DNA of 64,000 nucleotides, taken from Chloroflexota bacterium. Lineage in GTDB: Bacteria > Chloroflexota > UBA6077 > JACCZL01. Both the position numbers and the translations under genes were made by a program. The notes below the pieces were generated by a model that made no database searches, was not told the DNA's origin, and saw only the letters and a program-made list of their open reading frames with translations. Location of the stretch: NCBI GenBank assembly GCA_020845495.1, contig JADLFM010000216.1:1-64000 (forward strand), given 5' to 3'. Below, piece by piece: positions 33,281 through 41,746 of the stretch (positions are counted from its first letter, which is position 1; each line of letters begins with the position of its first letter).

Positions 33281-34384
33281 GTGAGAGTCGATGCGCGGTG
33301 TGAGGGCTGCAGTAGTGTGCTGAGCGCGTGGCGATGGCTGCGGCGCGGGCTCGTGGGGATCGTGTTCGTGCCGAGCGTGACACTGCTAGCCCTGCTCCTC
33401 GCTGCCCGTATCGGCACCTGGTCACGAGCCTGGCAACTCGATCTCCTGGACACGTTCGCGCTGCTCGCGTTCGCGCCATTCGTGGGAGTGGCACTCGCAG
33501 CCGCCATGCTGCGGTCACGGACGCTCGCCATCCTCGCCGCCGCCAGCCTGGCCTTCTTTGCGCAGCAGTTCGGCGGACAGGTGCTCGGCGCGCTCCTCGG
33601 CCCGCTACCGATGCCGCCCGCGCCCTCAGTGCAGGGCGACCGAACGCGCGTGCGCATCCTGACCTACAACATCCGCTCGCCGAACAGTGACCCTGAGCCG
33701 CTGCTGGCTGTCATCCGCGCGGCCCGCCCAGACGTCATCGCCATACAGGAGCTCACGCGCGGCTACGCCGACCGTCTGACCGCCGCCATCGACGCCGACT
33801 ACCCGTTCGTGGCAACGGCGGGCCTGGGCGAAGCTCACGCTGCCAGCGGCACCTGGAGCCGCCTGCCGATCCTGGACCGCGAGGCGTTCCAGCCCAGCCC
33901 CGAGACGAATATCATGCATCGCGTACGCCTCTCCACCGGGCGCCAGGACTTCTGGCTCTACAACGTTCATCTCGCAAGCCCCTGGCTCGAGCGGGAGCGC
34001 CTGAGCGGCCGTATCGCGGTGCCGAGCTCGTTCGAGACCTGGATGCGTGACGATGACCTTGCCTGGCTGATCCGCCTCACCCGCGATGCCGATCGACCCT
34101 ACGTGCTGGCCGGCGACTTCAACACCGCTGCCGGCAGTCGGCCCTATCGCTCGTTCCCGCCCGACTGGCGCGACGCCTTCGGAGAAACCGGGCGCGGCTT
34201 CGGGGATACGTTTCCAACCCGCGTCCGGCTCTTCCGCGACCGCCTGACGTTCGATGTATCGCTGGTCCGCATCGACTACGTGCTCGCGAGCACGGAGATC
34301 GAGCCGCACGGCGCCTGGATCGAGCGCATTCAGGGATCGGATCACGAGCCGGTCATCGCGGACGTCGCGCTGCCGAGCCGCTAA
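33281..34384 (+). CDS. Membrane-anchored endonuclease/exonuclease/phosphatase-family protein
   Basis: 367 residues from GTG 33281 (weak ribosome site). The N-terminal 115 residues hold three hydrophobic segments, then an EEP-fold catalytic domain: VRILTYNIRSPN (metal Asn), DVIAIQELT (metal Glu), WLYNVHLASP, VLAGDFNTAAGSRPY (Asp/Asn), RIDYVLAS and GSDHEPVIADV (catalytic Asp-His). All expected acidic and His residues are present, so it should be an active Mg-dependent phosphodiesterase facing outward or inward depending on topology. Relatives include membrane-tethered DNase-like and phospholipid/inositol phosphodiesterase-like proteins; the substrate cannot be fixed. Confidence 0.85.
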   Translation: MRVDARCEGCSSVLSAWRWLRRGLVGIVFVPSVTLLALLLAARIGTWSRAWQLDLLDTFALLAFAPFVGVALAAAMLRSRTLAILAAASLAFFAQQFGGQVLGALLGPLPMPPAPSVQGDRTRVRILTYNIRSPNSDPEPLLAVIRAARPDVIAIQELTRGYADRLTAAIDADYPFVATAGLGEAHAASGTWSRLPILDREAFQPSPETNIMHRVRLSTGRQDFWLYNVHLASPWLERERLSGRIAVPSSFETWMRDDDLAWLIRLTRDADRPYVLAGDFNTAAGSRPYRSFPPDWRDAFGETGRGFGDTFPTRVRLFRDRLTFDVSLVRIDYVLASTEIEPHGAWIERIQGSDHEPVIADVALPSR

Positions 34385-34518
34385 CGAGCGAGCCGTACGG
34401 AGGATGCACGGCCGCGCTGCGCTGCCGGCCGTGCTGCGCTGCCGACCTGACGGCGGCAAGGTGGTACGATACCGCCGGCCTCGGGTGGCCCGAGGTATCG
34501 TCACTGCGAGGGGCGAGC

Positions 34519-35274
34519 GTGAACATCAGGCCCAACCGCGTCAAGCAGAAGCTGGCCGCCGGCCAGGTCGCCACGATCCTGGCAGGCGCTGCGAACGCCG
34601 ATATGATCGACCAGCTCGGGCCAATTGGCGCCGATGGCATCTGGCTCGAAGGCGAGCACGGCCCGGTCGACTTCGGCGACATCTCCGACCTGACCCGTGC
34701 CTGCGATCTCTGGGGGATGACATCCGTCCTGCGAATCCACCAGAACGAGTACGGCGTCATCTACCGAGCGCTGGATCGCGGCGTCCAGGCGCTTGTCGTG
34801 CCGCACGTCAACACTCGCGCCGAGGCTCAGAACGTGGTCGACTCGGCCAAGTTCGCGCCGATCGGCAAGCGCGGCATGTTCACCAGCCGTCAAGGGTACG
34901 GCGTGCCAGACTACCTCAAGGTCGCCAACAATCAGACGTTACTCATCGTCTTGATCGAGGACATCGTGGCCGTCCAGAACCTCGACGAGATTCTGAGCGT
35001 CGACAACATCGACGTCTTCTTCGTCGCGCCATCCGACCTGGCGACCTCGATGGGGCACATCGGCAACCTCGGCCATCCGGAGGTTCAGCAGACCCTTGAC
35101 GGGGCACTGACGAAGATCGTCAAAGCCGGCAAGACAGCCGGCGCGCTGGCCTCGATGGCGAACGTCGAGCACTACGTCGGCCTCGGCGTGCGCTGTCTCA
35201 TGACGCCGGTAACTCCCTGGATCGAGGCCGGCGCCAGGGACTTCATGTCGCGGGCAGCCTCAGCCGCCGGCTAA
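34519..35274 (+). CDS. HpcH/HpaI-family aldolase
   Basis: 251-residue class II pyruvate aldolase of the 2-dehydro-3-deoxyglucarate/4-hydroxy-2-oxoheptanedioate aldolase family, which cleaves or makes 4-hydroxy-2-oxo acids with a divalent metal. GTG 34519 has GAGGGG five bases upstream. Visible motifs are GIWLEGEHGPVDFGDI, ALDRGVQALVVPHVNTRAEA, the metal Glu in LIVLIEDIVAVQNLDEIL and VFFVAPSDLATSMG with the metal Asp. Length and order match the family. Single gene followed by two hairpins. Confidence 0.9.
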   Translation: MNIRPNRVKQKLAAGQVATILAGAANADMIDQLGPIGADGIWLEGEHGPVDFGDISDLTRACDLWGMTSVLRIHQNEYGVIYRALDRGVQALVVPHVNTRAEAQNVVDSAKFAPIGKRGMFTSRQGYGVPDYLKVANNQTLLIVLIEDIVAVQNLDEILSVDNIDVFFVAPSDLATSMGHIGNLGHPEVQQTLDGALTKIVKAGKTAGALASMANVEHYVGLGVRCLMTPVTPWIEAGARDFMSRAASAAG

Positions 35275-35297
35275 TACGAGCCGGCATCCTCCCGTAT

Positions 35298-35381
35298 CGG
35301 GCTGGAGATTCACCCCCCAGCCCGGACACCCCGTACCCCTCCGCACCCCCTCCCAGCTACGAGTGCATGGGGCGGAGGGGT
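35298..35381 (+). terminator. Two consecutive hairpins after the aldolase gene
   Basis: CGGGCTGG (35298-35305) pairs with CCAGCCCG (35317-35324). ACCCCTCCG (35335-35343) pairs with CGGAGGGGT (35373-35381). The first is 24 bases beyond the stop and is the likely terminator. The rest of the 307-base gap shows no gene. Confidence 0.6.
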
Positions 35382-35581
35382 GCCTCCGTATCGTAACCTT
35401 CGACCCTGAGACGTCGCCGCCAATACGTAACCCAAATGCACACCCTCAGCCCTGGATATGGCATCATGGGGCCGCACCGCGACCTGCGCTGCACGTCGGA
35501 CTGGTCCGGGTCCAGGCACGCCAGGATGGGCGCACGGCGGGTGGCGGTCAGCGGACGTTGGGAGTACCTGGGGGGTACCAC

Positions 35582-36013
35582 ATGGGACTGTTCGGGCGTC
35601 TGGCACGGGCGCTACTGCTCGTGATCGCATTCGCCTTCATGGGAGTCATGATGGCGAGGCCACTGGTCTTTTCAGAGCAGTCGACGGCGTACGCGAGCGT
35701 CGCCGCCGACAACGACAACCACCGTAACAACGGCGGCCAGTCGGATGACAACAGTGAAGAGCGAAATCTGCGGGGGCAGGTACTCGAGCTTCACACCGAA
35801 CTGACCCCGCCGGAGGCGCTCGTCGCCACTCTCGGCGAGAACGTCTGGGCACGGATCTACAACGACCAGATCCAGCGCACCGGCCTGCAAGCGGGCGATC
35901 ATGTCCACATGCAGGGGGAGTACAACAAGGGCGTGTTCGACGCCTACGAGATCGACGTCACGGACCGTTGCTGCTCGGCCCCGCAGCACAGCAGCGAGAA
36001 CGACAATAGCTGA
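35582..36013 (+). CDS. Secreted small protein with DUF5666-like domain
   Basis: 143 residues from ATG 35582, after GGGGGG seven bases upstream; the open frame before it is unrelated. A signal peptide or anchor (LARALLLVIAFAFMGVMMA) is followed by an Asp/Asn/Ser-rich linker, then about 70 residues patterned like an OB-type DUF5666 domain: LRGQVLELHTELTPPEALVA, VWARIYNDQIQRTGLQAGDH and VHMQGEYNKGVFDAYEIDV, ending in RCCSAP. Two adjacent Cys near the end may pair. Secreted or surface-anchored; function unknown. A terminator follows. Confidence 0.7.
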   Translation: MGLFGRLARALLLVIAFAFMGVMMARPLVFSEQSTAYASVAADNDNHRNNGGQSDDNSEERNLRGQVLELHTELTPPEALVATLGENVWARIYNDQIQRTGLQAGDHVHMQGEYNKGVFDAYEIDVTDRCCSAPQHSSENDNS

Positions 36014-36063
36014 GGCGCGAGCGGCGAGTCGTGAGTAGCGAGTGGCAGAGTGGCGAGTGGCGG

Positions 36064-36091
36064 AGTGGCGAGGGGAAAACCCCTCGCCACT
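36064..36091. terminator. Bidirectional terminator with short direct repeats before it
   Basis: AGTGGCGAGGGG (36064-36075) pairs perfectly with CCCCTCGCCACT (36080-36091) around AAAA, between the convergent ends of the secreted protein and the Nudix gene. The bases just before it (36018-36070) are a run of imperfect GAGTGGC direct repeats. Confidence 0.75.
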
Positions 36092-36146
36092 CTTCATGGA
36101 GGCGTCAGACCTCTCCTTGCGTGCTCCACGACGGAGTACTCACCGC

Positions 36147-36707
36147 TCATGATTGGCGTCGTAGGTACTCCGCGGCCTTCAGGATCAGGCTCACACTTGC
36201 GAGCCCACGGATCTCGGAGCGGAAGACCTTCTCGACGGCCTCATCGAGCGTGAGCCGACGTAGGCCGCGAATGACGTAGCGCTCGAACGGCTCTGGCCTG
36301 GCCTCACCGAACCCGGTTGCGACCGCCAGGAACAGATGCAGGCGGGTCGGGCACATCGCCGTGCTCAGCACGTGCTCGCCGAGCGAGATAAGCCGCCCTT
36401 CGATGCCGGTCTCTTCGAGGAGCTCGCGCCGAGCGGCGTCCTCGGGCGTCTCACCGGGCTCAAGGCCGCCGCCGACAACTTCGAGCGTGTAGTCACCGAT
36501 GAGCGGGCGGTAAAGGTCCACGAGATACACGAAACCGTCCGTGTCTGCGATCGCCACCAGCACGATTTCGCCGTGCGACAGGATTGCATCCCAGGTTCCA
36601 CGCGTACCGTCAGGAAGTTCCTGGCAATCCTGGATGACGGCGAAGCGGCCATTGTCGTACACCGTCTCGCGCTGCACGACGCGCACAGGTGGGAACTCGT
36701 CAGACAT
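36147..36707 (-). CDS. Nudix hydrolase (ADP-ribose pyrophosphatase type)
   Basis: 186-residue Mg-dependent pyrophosphohydrolase acting on nucleoside-diphosphate derivatives. Start ATG 36707; the longer frame to 36854 crosses a tandem repeat and is not credible. The Nudix box lies at about 80-102 with its key residues G80, E86, R94, E95, E98 and E99 all present (core RELLEETG). The strand GTWDAILSHGEIVLVAIADT and the late P-F-E-R-Y string are typical of ADP-ribose/ADP-sugar pyrophosphatases. The gene upstream on the other strand is the BON-domain gene; between them lies the 14-bp tandem repeat. Confidence 0.9.
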   Translation of the reverse strand: MSDEFPPVRVVQRETVYDNGRFAVIQDCQELPDGTRGTWDAILSHGEIVLVAIADTDGFVYLVDLYRPLIGDYTLEVVGGGLEPGETPEDAARRELLEETGIEGRLISLGEHVLSTAMCPTRLHLFLAVATGFGEARPEPFERYVIRGLRRLTLDEAVEKVFRSEIRGLASVSLILKAAEYLRRQS

Positions 36708-36731
36708 ATGCGCGATTGTACGGCAGTCAGG

Positions 36732-36785
36732 GTCGATGGCCGGGGTCGATGGCCGGGGTCGATGACCGGGGTCGATGACCGGCAC
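36732..36785. repeat. 14-bp tandem repeat, about 3.9 copies
   Basis: GTCGATGGCCGGGG repeats at 36732 and 36746, then with one change (GTCGATGACCGGGG) at 36760 and 36774. It lies in the divergent promoter region between the Nudix gene (-) and the BON-domain gene (+). Confidence 0.85.
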
Positions 36786-36865
36786 GGCGAATGCGGCCGA
36801 TATGAGGCGACCGCGCGTCCATCGGCATCGACAGTCGCGCGGCACTGACAGCAAGGAGGCGTGTC

Positions 36866-38284
36866 ATGCAGCGCGACAGGGATCGCGACCGAGATCGCGA
36901 CAACTGGCGACGGCGCGAAGACGACGACTGGCGCAGTGCTCGGGGCTTCGGGACGGACCCGAGTCTCCGCGAGCGTTGGGGCAGCGAAGGCCGGTACGAA
37001 ACTGATAACCCCTATGGTTCCTACGACGACCGCTACGCAAGTTCGGGACGTGCGGAGCATGACCGCTCGGACTACGGCCGGATGCATGGTCGGGATCAGT
37101 ACAGCCAGGACCGCTTCCGTCAGCGGCAGTCTGGCTGGAGCGACGACGTTCCAGGTGCGTACGGGCCGAGCGAGGGCTTCCGGTACGCCGATCGGTACGA
37201 GCCGCGGTACCCCATGCTGGGCGAGCCCACACCGTACAGGCAGGAGTACGGGCCGTACGGACAGCCCTCTCGCCGGCCCGGGCACTACAGCTACTCCGGC
37301 ATGCCGTCCTGGGACTACGACGAGGGGCGTAGGTACTCGGAGTACGGAACCAGCCCGGATCGCGGCGACTATGGGTCTGGGCCAGCCCCGTACGACGAGT
37401 CACCGTATGGCCGAGGCGCGTACCGCCGACCCGGCGAAGATTGGCGGCGTGAAGGCTACGCCCGCTCACAGCTTGGCGGCACCTACGGCCAGGGCCGGAC
37501 CTGGCAGGGGCACAATCAGCGCCCGCGGAGCGTCGACGACGACTTCGGTAGGGCCGGCCAGGGGATTGACTACCGCCAGTTCGGAGGCGAGTACCCCGTC
37601 CACAGTCAGGCTCGCTACGGGCACCTTGGTGCCCCCCATCCAGATTACGGGCGTTGGGCCTTCCAGTCGATGTGGGATTACCGCCACGGGCTGTACACCG
37701 GTCTCGGCCCACGCGGGTATCAACGTTCTGACGACCGCATTCGTGAGGACGTCAACGAGCTTCTGACCCACCACGGCGATATCGACGCGACAGATATTGA
37801 GGTCGGGGTGCGTGACGGCGAGGTGATCCTTACGGGGACTGTCGACAGCGGCTGGACCCGGCGCGCGACCGAGGAGGCCGTCGAGAGAGTACCCGGCGTC
37901 CGCGACGTCCGCAACGAGCTCCGGGTTAGCCGCTCATCCGGGTACGACATGAGCGGAGTAGGGCGTGGCACTGCTCGGTCACGCATGGCCGAGCAGCACG
38001 GCGGCTTCTCCAGCGGCCCGGACGACACTCGGAAGGTCCGCATCGGGATGCAGGTCGTCGGGTCTGACGGCGACACCGTCGGCCACGTCAAGGAGATACG
38101 AGAGCGCGATTTCCTGGTCGACCGGGGGGCGCAGCGCGACGTCTACGTTCCATTCGACGCGATCTTGAACGCCACGCCCGACGCGATCATGCTGCGTTGC
38201 CGTGTAGACGCCGTCGACGATCAAGGCTGGAGCAGCCCCGACCTGACGGGCTCTAGCTCGACATCCTCGAACACGGCCCGCTGA
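36866..38284 (+). CDS. BON-domain protein with long disordered N-terminus and C-terminal DUF2171/PRC-barrel-like domain
   Basis: 472 residues; ATG 36866 has AAGGAGG six bases upstream. The first 280 residues are disordered and dominated by Arg, Asp, Tyr, Gly, Ser and Pro, beginning with the run RDRDRDRDRD and continuing with many G-Y, R-Y and Y-G pairs (for example SDDVPGAYGPSEGFRYADRY). Residues about 285-352 form a BON domain (DRIREDVNELLTHHGDIDAT, GEVILTGTVDSGWTRR, VPGVRDVRNELRV). Residues about 388-450 form a compact beta domain like DUF2171/PRC-barrel (VRIGMQVVGSDGDTVGHVKE, then QRDVYVPFDAI). No signal peptide is evident, so it is probably cytosolic. Proteins of this composition can be stress or desiccation factors; this is inference. 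Confidence 0.8.
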   Translation: MQRDRDRDRDRDNWRRREDDDWRSARGFGTDPSLRERWGSEGRYETDNPYGSYDDRYASSGRAEHDRSDYGRMHGRDQYSQDRFRQRQSGWSDDVPGAYGPSEGFRYADRYEPRYPMLGEPTPYRQEYGPYGQPSRRPGHYSYSGMPSWDYDEGRRYSEYGTSPDRGDYGSGPAPYDESPYGRGAYRRPGEDWRREGYARSQLGGTYGQGRTWQGHNQRPRSVDDDFGRAGQGIDYRQFGGEYPVHSQARYGHLGAPHPDYGRWAFQSMWDYRHGLYTGLGPRGYQRSDDRIREDVNELLTHHGDIDATDIEVGVRDGEVILTGTVDSGWTRRATEEAVERVPGVRDVRNELRVSRSSGYDMSGVGRGTARSRMAEQHGGFSSGPDDTRKVRIGMQVVGSDGDTVGHVKEIRERDFLVDRGAQRDVYVPFDAILNATPDAIMLRCRVDAVDDQGWSSPDLTGSSSTSSNTAR

Positions 38285-38344
38285 TACGCTCGTGCCCGAG
38301 GCGCCAGGCTGCACGCATGTACGCCTCAGCAGTACCCAGCGCGG

Positions 38345-38387
38345 GTGAGGGCTAGTGAGGGCGAGCCTCGCCCTCACTAGCCCTCAC
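38345..38387 (+). terminator. Near-perfect 43-bp palindrome
   Basis: GTGAGGGCTAGTGAGGGCGA (38345-38364) is exactly complementary to 38368-38387 and the pairing continues to the centre. It lies 60 bases after the BON-domain gene and serves as its probable terminator. The remaining 226 bases before the M20 gene end show no gene. Confidence 0.8.
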
Positions 38388-38613
38388 GGGAACGCCACCA
38401 CCTTCCCCGCTGCTACTGCCGCATCACCCCATCCGAGCGCGGAATCGGGGCAGGCTGCGCTGCCCCGATTCCGCGCGGATCGCACGCCTGGATCGACGTG
38501 GCGGCACCCTACGGAGAGTGCAGAGCGTTCGACGCCCACGCATGACGCCCATGCACCTGATGACCCCCGCGCTCCTGGCCTCAGTCTGAACGATAACGAC
38601 TCACGAATTGGGG

Positions 38614-39870
38614 TCAGGTCGGGCGGGGCACCGGCGCGTACTGCTGCCCGTGCGCCCGCCAGGCGTCCCAGCCGGCCACCTCGCCCCGCTCCAGTTGTTC
38701 GCGGAACTCGGATTTGGCGCGCTCCATCAACGGCGGATCTGCTAGCAAGTCGGCGGCAGTAAGCGCCATCGCCAGTGCGCCGTCCAACACGCCGCGGTCG
38801 CCAGCCGGCGAGACCGCCGCTGCCGTGAACTCAACCGTATGATTCGGTACGCCGCTCGGAGCGATGTCAAAGTAGGCATGTACGGCTGGTATGAGCTGGG
38901 AGACGTCGCCCATGTCGGTCGAGCCCATCCGCTCGTTGGGGGCCGGGTCCAGCACGGATCGCCCGGTTGCTCGGATGTGCTCCGCGAACACGTCCGCGAT
39001 GGTCGGGTTTGGGACCATGTTGTCGTAGCCGCGCGTCTCAGTCCATTCGAGGCGGGCGCCGGTGCTGAGCGCGCCTGCCTCGGCCGATTGACGGAGCATG
39101 GCAACCAACTGGCGCTGGTAGGCCCGCTGGCGTGCCCGGATGCTGAACTTCGCTGCCGCCCGCGCCGGGATGATGTTCACCGCCTGCCCGCCGTCCGTGA
39201 TGATGCCGTGGACCCGCGCGTCGCCGCGCATCTGAAGGCGGCGGGCGTTCAGGCTGACGAACGTCTGGATGACGGCCTCGAGGGCATTGATGCCCAGGTC
39301 AGGGGCGCCGGCCGCGTGCGAGGCTTTGCCGTGAAAGACGATCTCGACCCGGCTGTTGGCGAGCGAGCCGCGCCGCACCATGTTCCGCTGCGACGGGTGC
39401 AGCATGAACGCGGCGTCCACACCTTTGAAGACGCCGGCCTCGGCCAGCAGGATCTTGCCACCGCCGCCCTCTTCGGCCGGCGTTCCGATGATGGCAACCG
39501 TCCCTGGAAACGGCCGCCCCGCCCGCGCGAGCGCCAGCCCGGCCCCGAGCGCGCTCGACGCGATGACGTTGTGGCCGCAGCCATGCCCGATGCCCGGTAA
39601 TGCATCGTACTCGGCCAGGATCGCGATGGTCGGGCCAGGCTCGCCGCCGTGGAGTGTCGCCCGGAACGCGGTCGGGAGATCGCCGACGCCCCGCTCGACG
39701 ACGAAGCCGTCCTGCTCGAGCTCGTCGGCCAGCCGCGCGCTGGCTCGAAATTCCTTGAAGGCGAGCTCCGGGTGAGCGTGGATGTCGTGGCTGACGTCGA
39801 GCAGCCGATCCTTCAACGTGGGGACGGCTGCGCGGATACCCGCGGTCCAGGTCGCGCGGTCGATGAGCAT
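38614..39870 (-). CDS. M20-family amidohydrolase (AbgB-like peptidase)
   Basis: 418 residues from ATG 39870, with GGGAGGAG five bases upstream. Zinc-dependent amidohydrolase of the M20D/AbgB group, which hydrolyse amide bonds such as in p-aminobenzoyl-glutamate, N-acyl amino acids or indole-acetyl amino acids. Metal-site strings: DIHAHPELAFKEF, GHGCGHNVIASSA (Cys/His ligands), IIGTPAEEGGGGK (catalytic and metal Glu) and the final His in SGVPNHTVEF. The small dimerisation domain is marked by VEIVFHGKASHAAGAPDLG. No signal peptide. Stands alone, divergent from the methyltransferase gene across a 326-base gap. Confidence 0.9.
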   Translation of the reverse strand: MLIDRATWTAGIRAAVPTLKDRLLDVSHDIHAHPELAFKEFRASARLADELEQDGFVVERGVGDLPTAFRATLHGGEPGPTIAILAEYDALPGIGHGCGHNVIASSALGAGLALARAGRPFPGTVAIIGTPAEEGGGGKILLAEAGVFKGVDAAFMLHPSQRNMVRRGSLANSRVEIVFHGKASHAAGAPDLGINALEAVIQTFVSLNARRLQMRGDARVHGIITDGGQAVNIIPARAAAKFSIRARQRAYQRQLVAMLRQSAEAGALSTGARLEWTETRGYDNMVPNPTIADVFAEHIRATGRSVLDPAPNERMGSTDMGDVSQLIPAVHAYFDIAPSGVPNHTVEFTAAAVSPAGDRGVLDGALAMALTAADLLADPPLMERAKSEFREQLERGEVAGWDAWRAHGQQYAPVPRPT

Positions 39871-40196
39871 GTGACTCCTCCCGCTCCAGACACTTGGCTC
39901 CAGGCGCCGCACCGCTGAACGCAGGCTCACCAGGCCAACCCGTTCGTATCTCTCGAGGCCGCTGTGCGGCATCGGGAAGTGTCCTGAAACCACTTCTCAA
40001 CGAACTGAGGAGCGCCCGATGTGCTCGTAGTAACGGCGTGCGGGTACCGTATCATAAGCGCGACTCGGCGCCGAGCGTCGTTCGCCACCGTACCCGCACC
40101 GTACTCGTTGGTGCGCTACAGTCCGGAAGGCACGAATCGCAGGCGCATCGCTTGCGGAGCGCCTCCCCTTCCACGGCAGGAGTCGGCAGGACCATC
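39871..40196. other. Divergent promoter region, no gene seen
   Basis: 326 bases between the M20 gene (-) and the methyltransferase gene (+). The methyltransferase frame is open across it but the translated sequence is basic and low-complexity. A TATCAT at about 40050 could be a -10 element, but no matching -35 was found. Confidence 0.4.
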
Positions 40197-41174
40197 ATGC
40201 TGAAACAGGGCGCGCACGTCGATCCAACCGATCCATCCTATCGGCGCCCGGAGCGCGCATCGCTACCTGTCCGCTGGGGAGAGGTTGTCGACGGCGACGG
40301 ACTGGCGGCGTACCGTGAGGCGCTGCTGGCCCCCGGCGCGGCGGACCTCCGCGCGTCGATCCTCGACGACCTGAGCACCTACTACCGCTTCTCTCCCGAC
40401 GAGTGCATTCGGCGCTGCGTCACCTGGGAGGAGTGGAGCGTTCAGGAGTGGTATGCCCGTCCGCGCGACACGCCGGAGGCACTGGCGGACTTCTACAACT
40501 CGCTCCAATCCTGGAGCTTCGACCTGCTCTGGTACGCCTACCTCCAGGCCGAGGGCTGTGAGTACCCGACCGGCGCAGTCATCGCCCGCACCCTGCCACC
40601 TCCGACGCATGCACCCTACTGCCTCGACTTCGGTTCCGGTGTCGGCGACATGGCCGGGCTGCTCCTGCGCCTCGGCTATCAGGTCGACCTCGCGGACGTG
40701 TCGAAGACGCTCCTCGCCTTCGCCCGCTACCGACTCGAGCGGCGCGGCCAGCAGGCCCGCTACATCGACTTGAACGAGGAGACGCTCGACGCCGGACGCT
40801 ACGATGTCGTCATCGCGAAGGACGTCCTGGTCCACGTCCCAGACTTCCGTGCGACCGTGACGATGCTCCACCGCGCCCTGCGACCCGGCGGCCGCCTCTA
40901 CGCCAACATCGACGCGCGGCCCCCGACCCCCGAAAATGCCTGGCACCTGTACGCCGACGATCTGCCGCTCAGGCGCACGCTCCAGGACGTCGGATTCGAG
41001 CAACTGTCGAGCCTCGACGGGTACATCTACGAGTACCGGCGCGTCGAGCCGGCTGGGTTGCCGCACCTGGTACGCCGCGCTCGAAGCGCGGTGCTGCTCG
41101 GGCCGCCTCGCCGCGCATACCGCAAGGGCCGCGCGCTCCTCCAGCCGGTCCTGGCTCGGCGCAACGGCGGCTGA
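40197..41174 (+). CDS. SAM-dependent class I methyltransferase
   Basis: 325 residues from ATG 40197 (AGGA about six bases upstream). A helical N-terminal region of about 130 residues precedes a Rossmann-fold methyltransferase domain with motif [20 protein letters not shown] near 140-158, motif [19 protein letters not shown], and the post-I/IV region [34 protein letters not shown]. The C-terminal tail is basic. The substrate is not evident; the N-terminal extension and DxGxGxG-like motif resemble methyltransferases acting on small molecules or sugars. It precedes the MaoC gene by 10 bases and is likely co-transcribed with it. Confidence 0.82.
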   Translation: MLKQGAHVDPTDPSYRRPERASLPVRWGEVVDGDGLAAYREALLAPGAADLRASILDDLSTYYRFSPDECIRRCVTWEEWSVQEWYARPRDTPEALADFYNSLQSWSFDLLWYAYLQAEGCEYPTGAVIARTLPPPTHAPYCLDFGSGVGDMAGLLLRLGYQVDLADVSKTLLAFARYRLERRGQQARYIDLNEETLDAGRYDVVIAKDVLVHVPDFRATVTMLHRALRPGGRLYANIDARPPTPENAWHLYADDLPLRRTLQDVGFEQLSSLDGYIYEYRRVEPAGLPHLVRRARSAVLLGPPRRAYRKGRALLQPVLARRNGG

Positions 41175-41184
41175 CGGACAAACT

Positions 41185-41634
41185 GTGACGGTGCGCTACT
41201 TCGAGGACTTCGAGCCGGGGCAGGTGTTCGACCTGGGTAGCGTGGCGCTCTCCGCCGAGGAGATCGTCGCGTTCGCGCGCCAGTACGATCCGCAGTCCTT
41301 CCACACCGACCCGGAGGCCGCCGAGGACTCTCCATATGGCGGCCTGATCGCCAGCGGCTGGCACACAGCGGTCCTGTATATGCGGCTGCTGGTGGACGGA
41401 CTATTCCGGGACACGGCGGGGATGGGCTCGCCCGGGCTCGACGAGCTTCGCTGGCTGAAACCCGTCCGGCCGGGCGACACCCTGACGGGTCGCTGCACGG
41501 TGCTCGACCGCACGCCTTCGCGCAGCAAGCCCGACCGCGGCATCGTCCGCTTCCGCGCCGAGATGGCGAATCAGGCCGGTGAGGTCGTGCTCCGCTTCAC
41601 TGGCATCGCCATCGTCGGCCGACGCACTGTGTAG
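41185..41634 (+). CDS. MaoC-family dehydratase
   Basis: 149-residue hot-dog-fold (R)-enoyl-hydratase-like protein. The start is taken as GTG 41185; a second GTG at 41191 is possible and the ribosome site is weak. Family strings: [16 protein letters not shown] at the N-terminus, [20 protein letters not shown] with the catalytic Asp/His of the hydratase-2 motif, then [18 protein letters not shown], and [18 protein letters not shown]. It converges on the sulfotransferase gene. The 112-base gap between them shows no strong hairpin. Confidence 0.87.
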   Translation: MTVRYFEDFEPGQVFDLGSVALSAEEIVAFARQYDPQSFHTDPEAAEDSPYGGLIASGWHTAVLYMRLLVDGLFRDTAGMGSPGLDELRWLKPVRPGDTLTGRCTVLDRTPSRSKPDRGIVRFRAEMANQAGEVVLRFTGIAIVGRRTV

Positions 41635-41746
41635 AGGGTCTTGACAACGCGCCAGCCGTTCCCCACGATGCAGAACATGTGAGGCTGGGCGCCTGCAAAG
41701 CGCGGCGCTCGGAACTGAGGACAACATGGGCGCGAGTCGGCGGCGG

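Noticed and set aside
39894..40196. Longer start for the methyltransferase gene
   Set aside because: The frame is open but the 101 extra residues are basic and low-complexity and ATG 40197 has an acceptable ribosome site.
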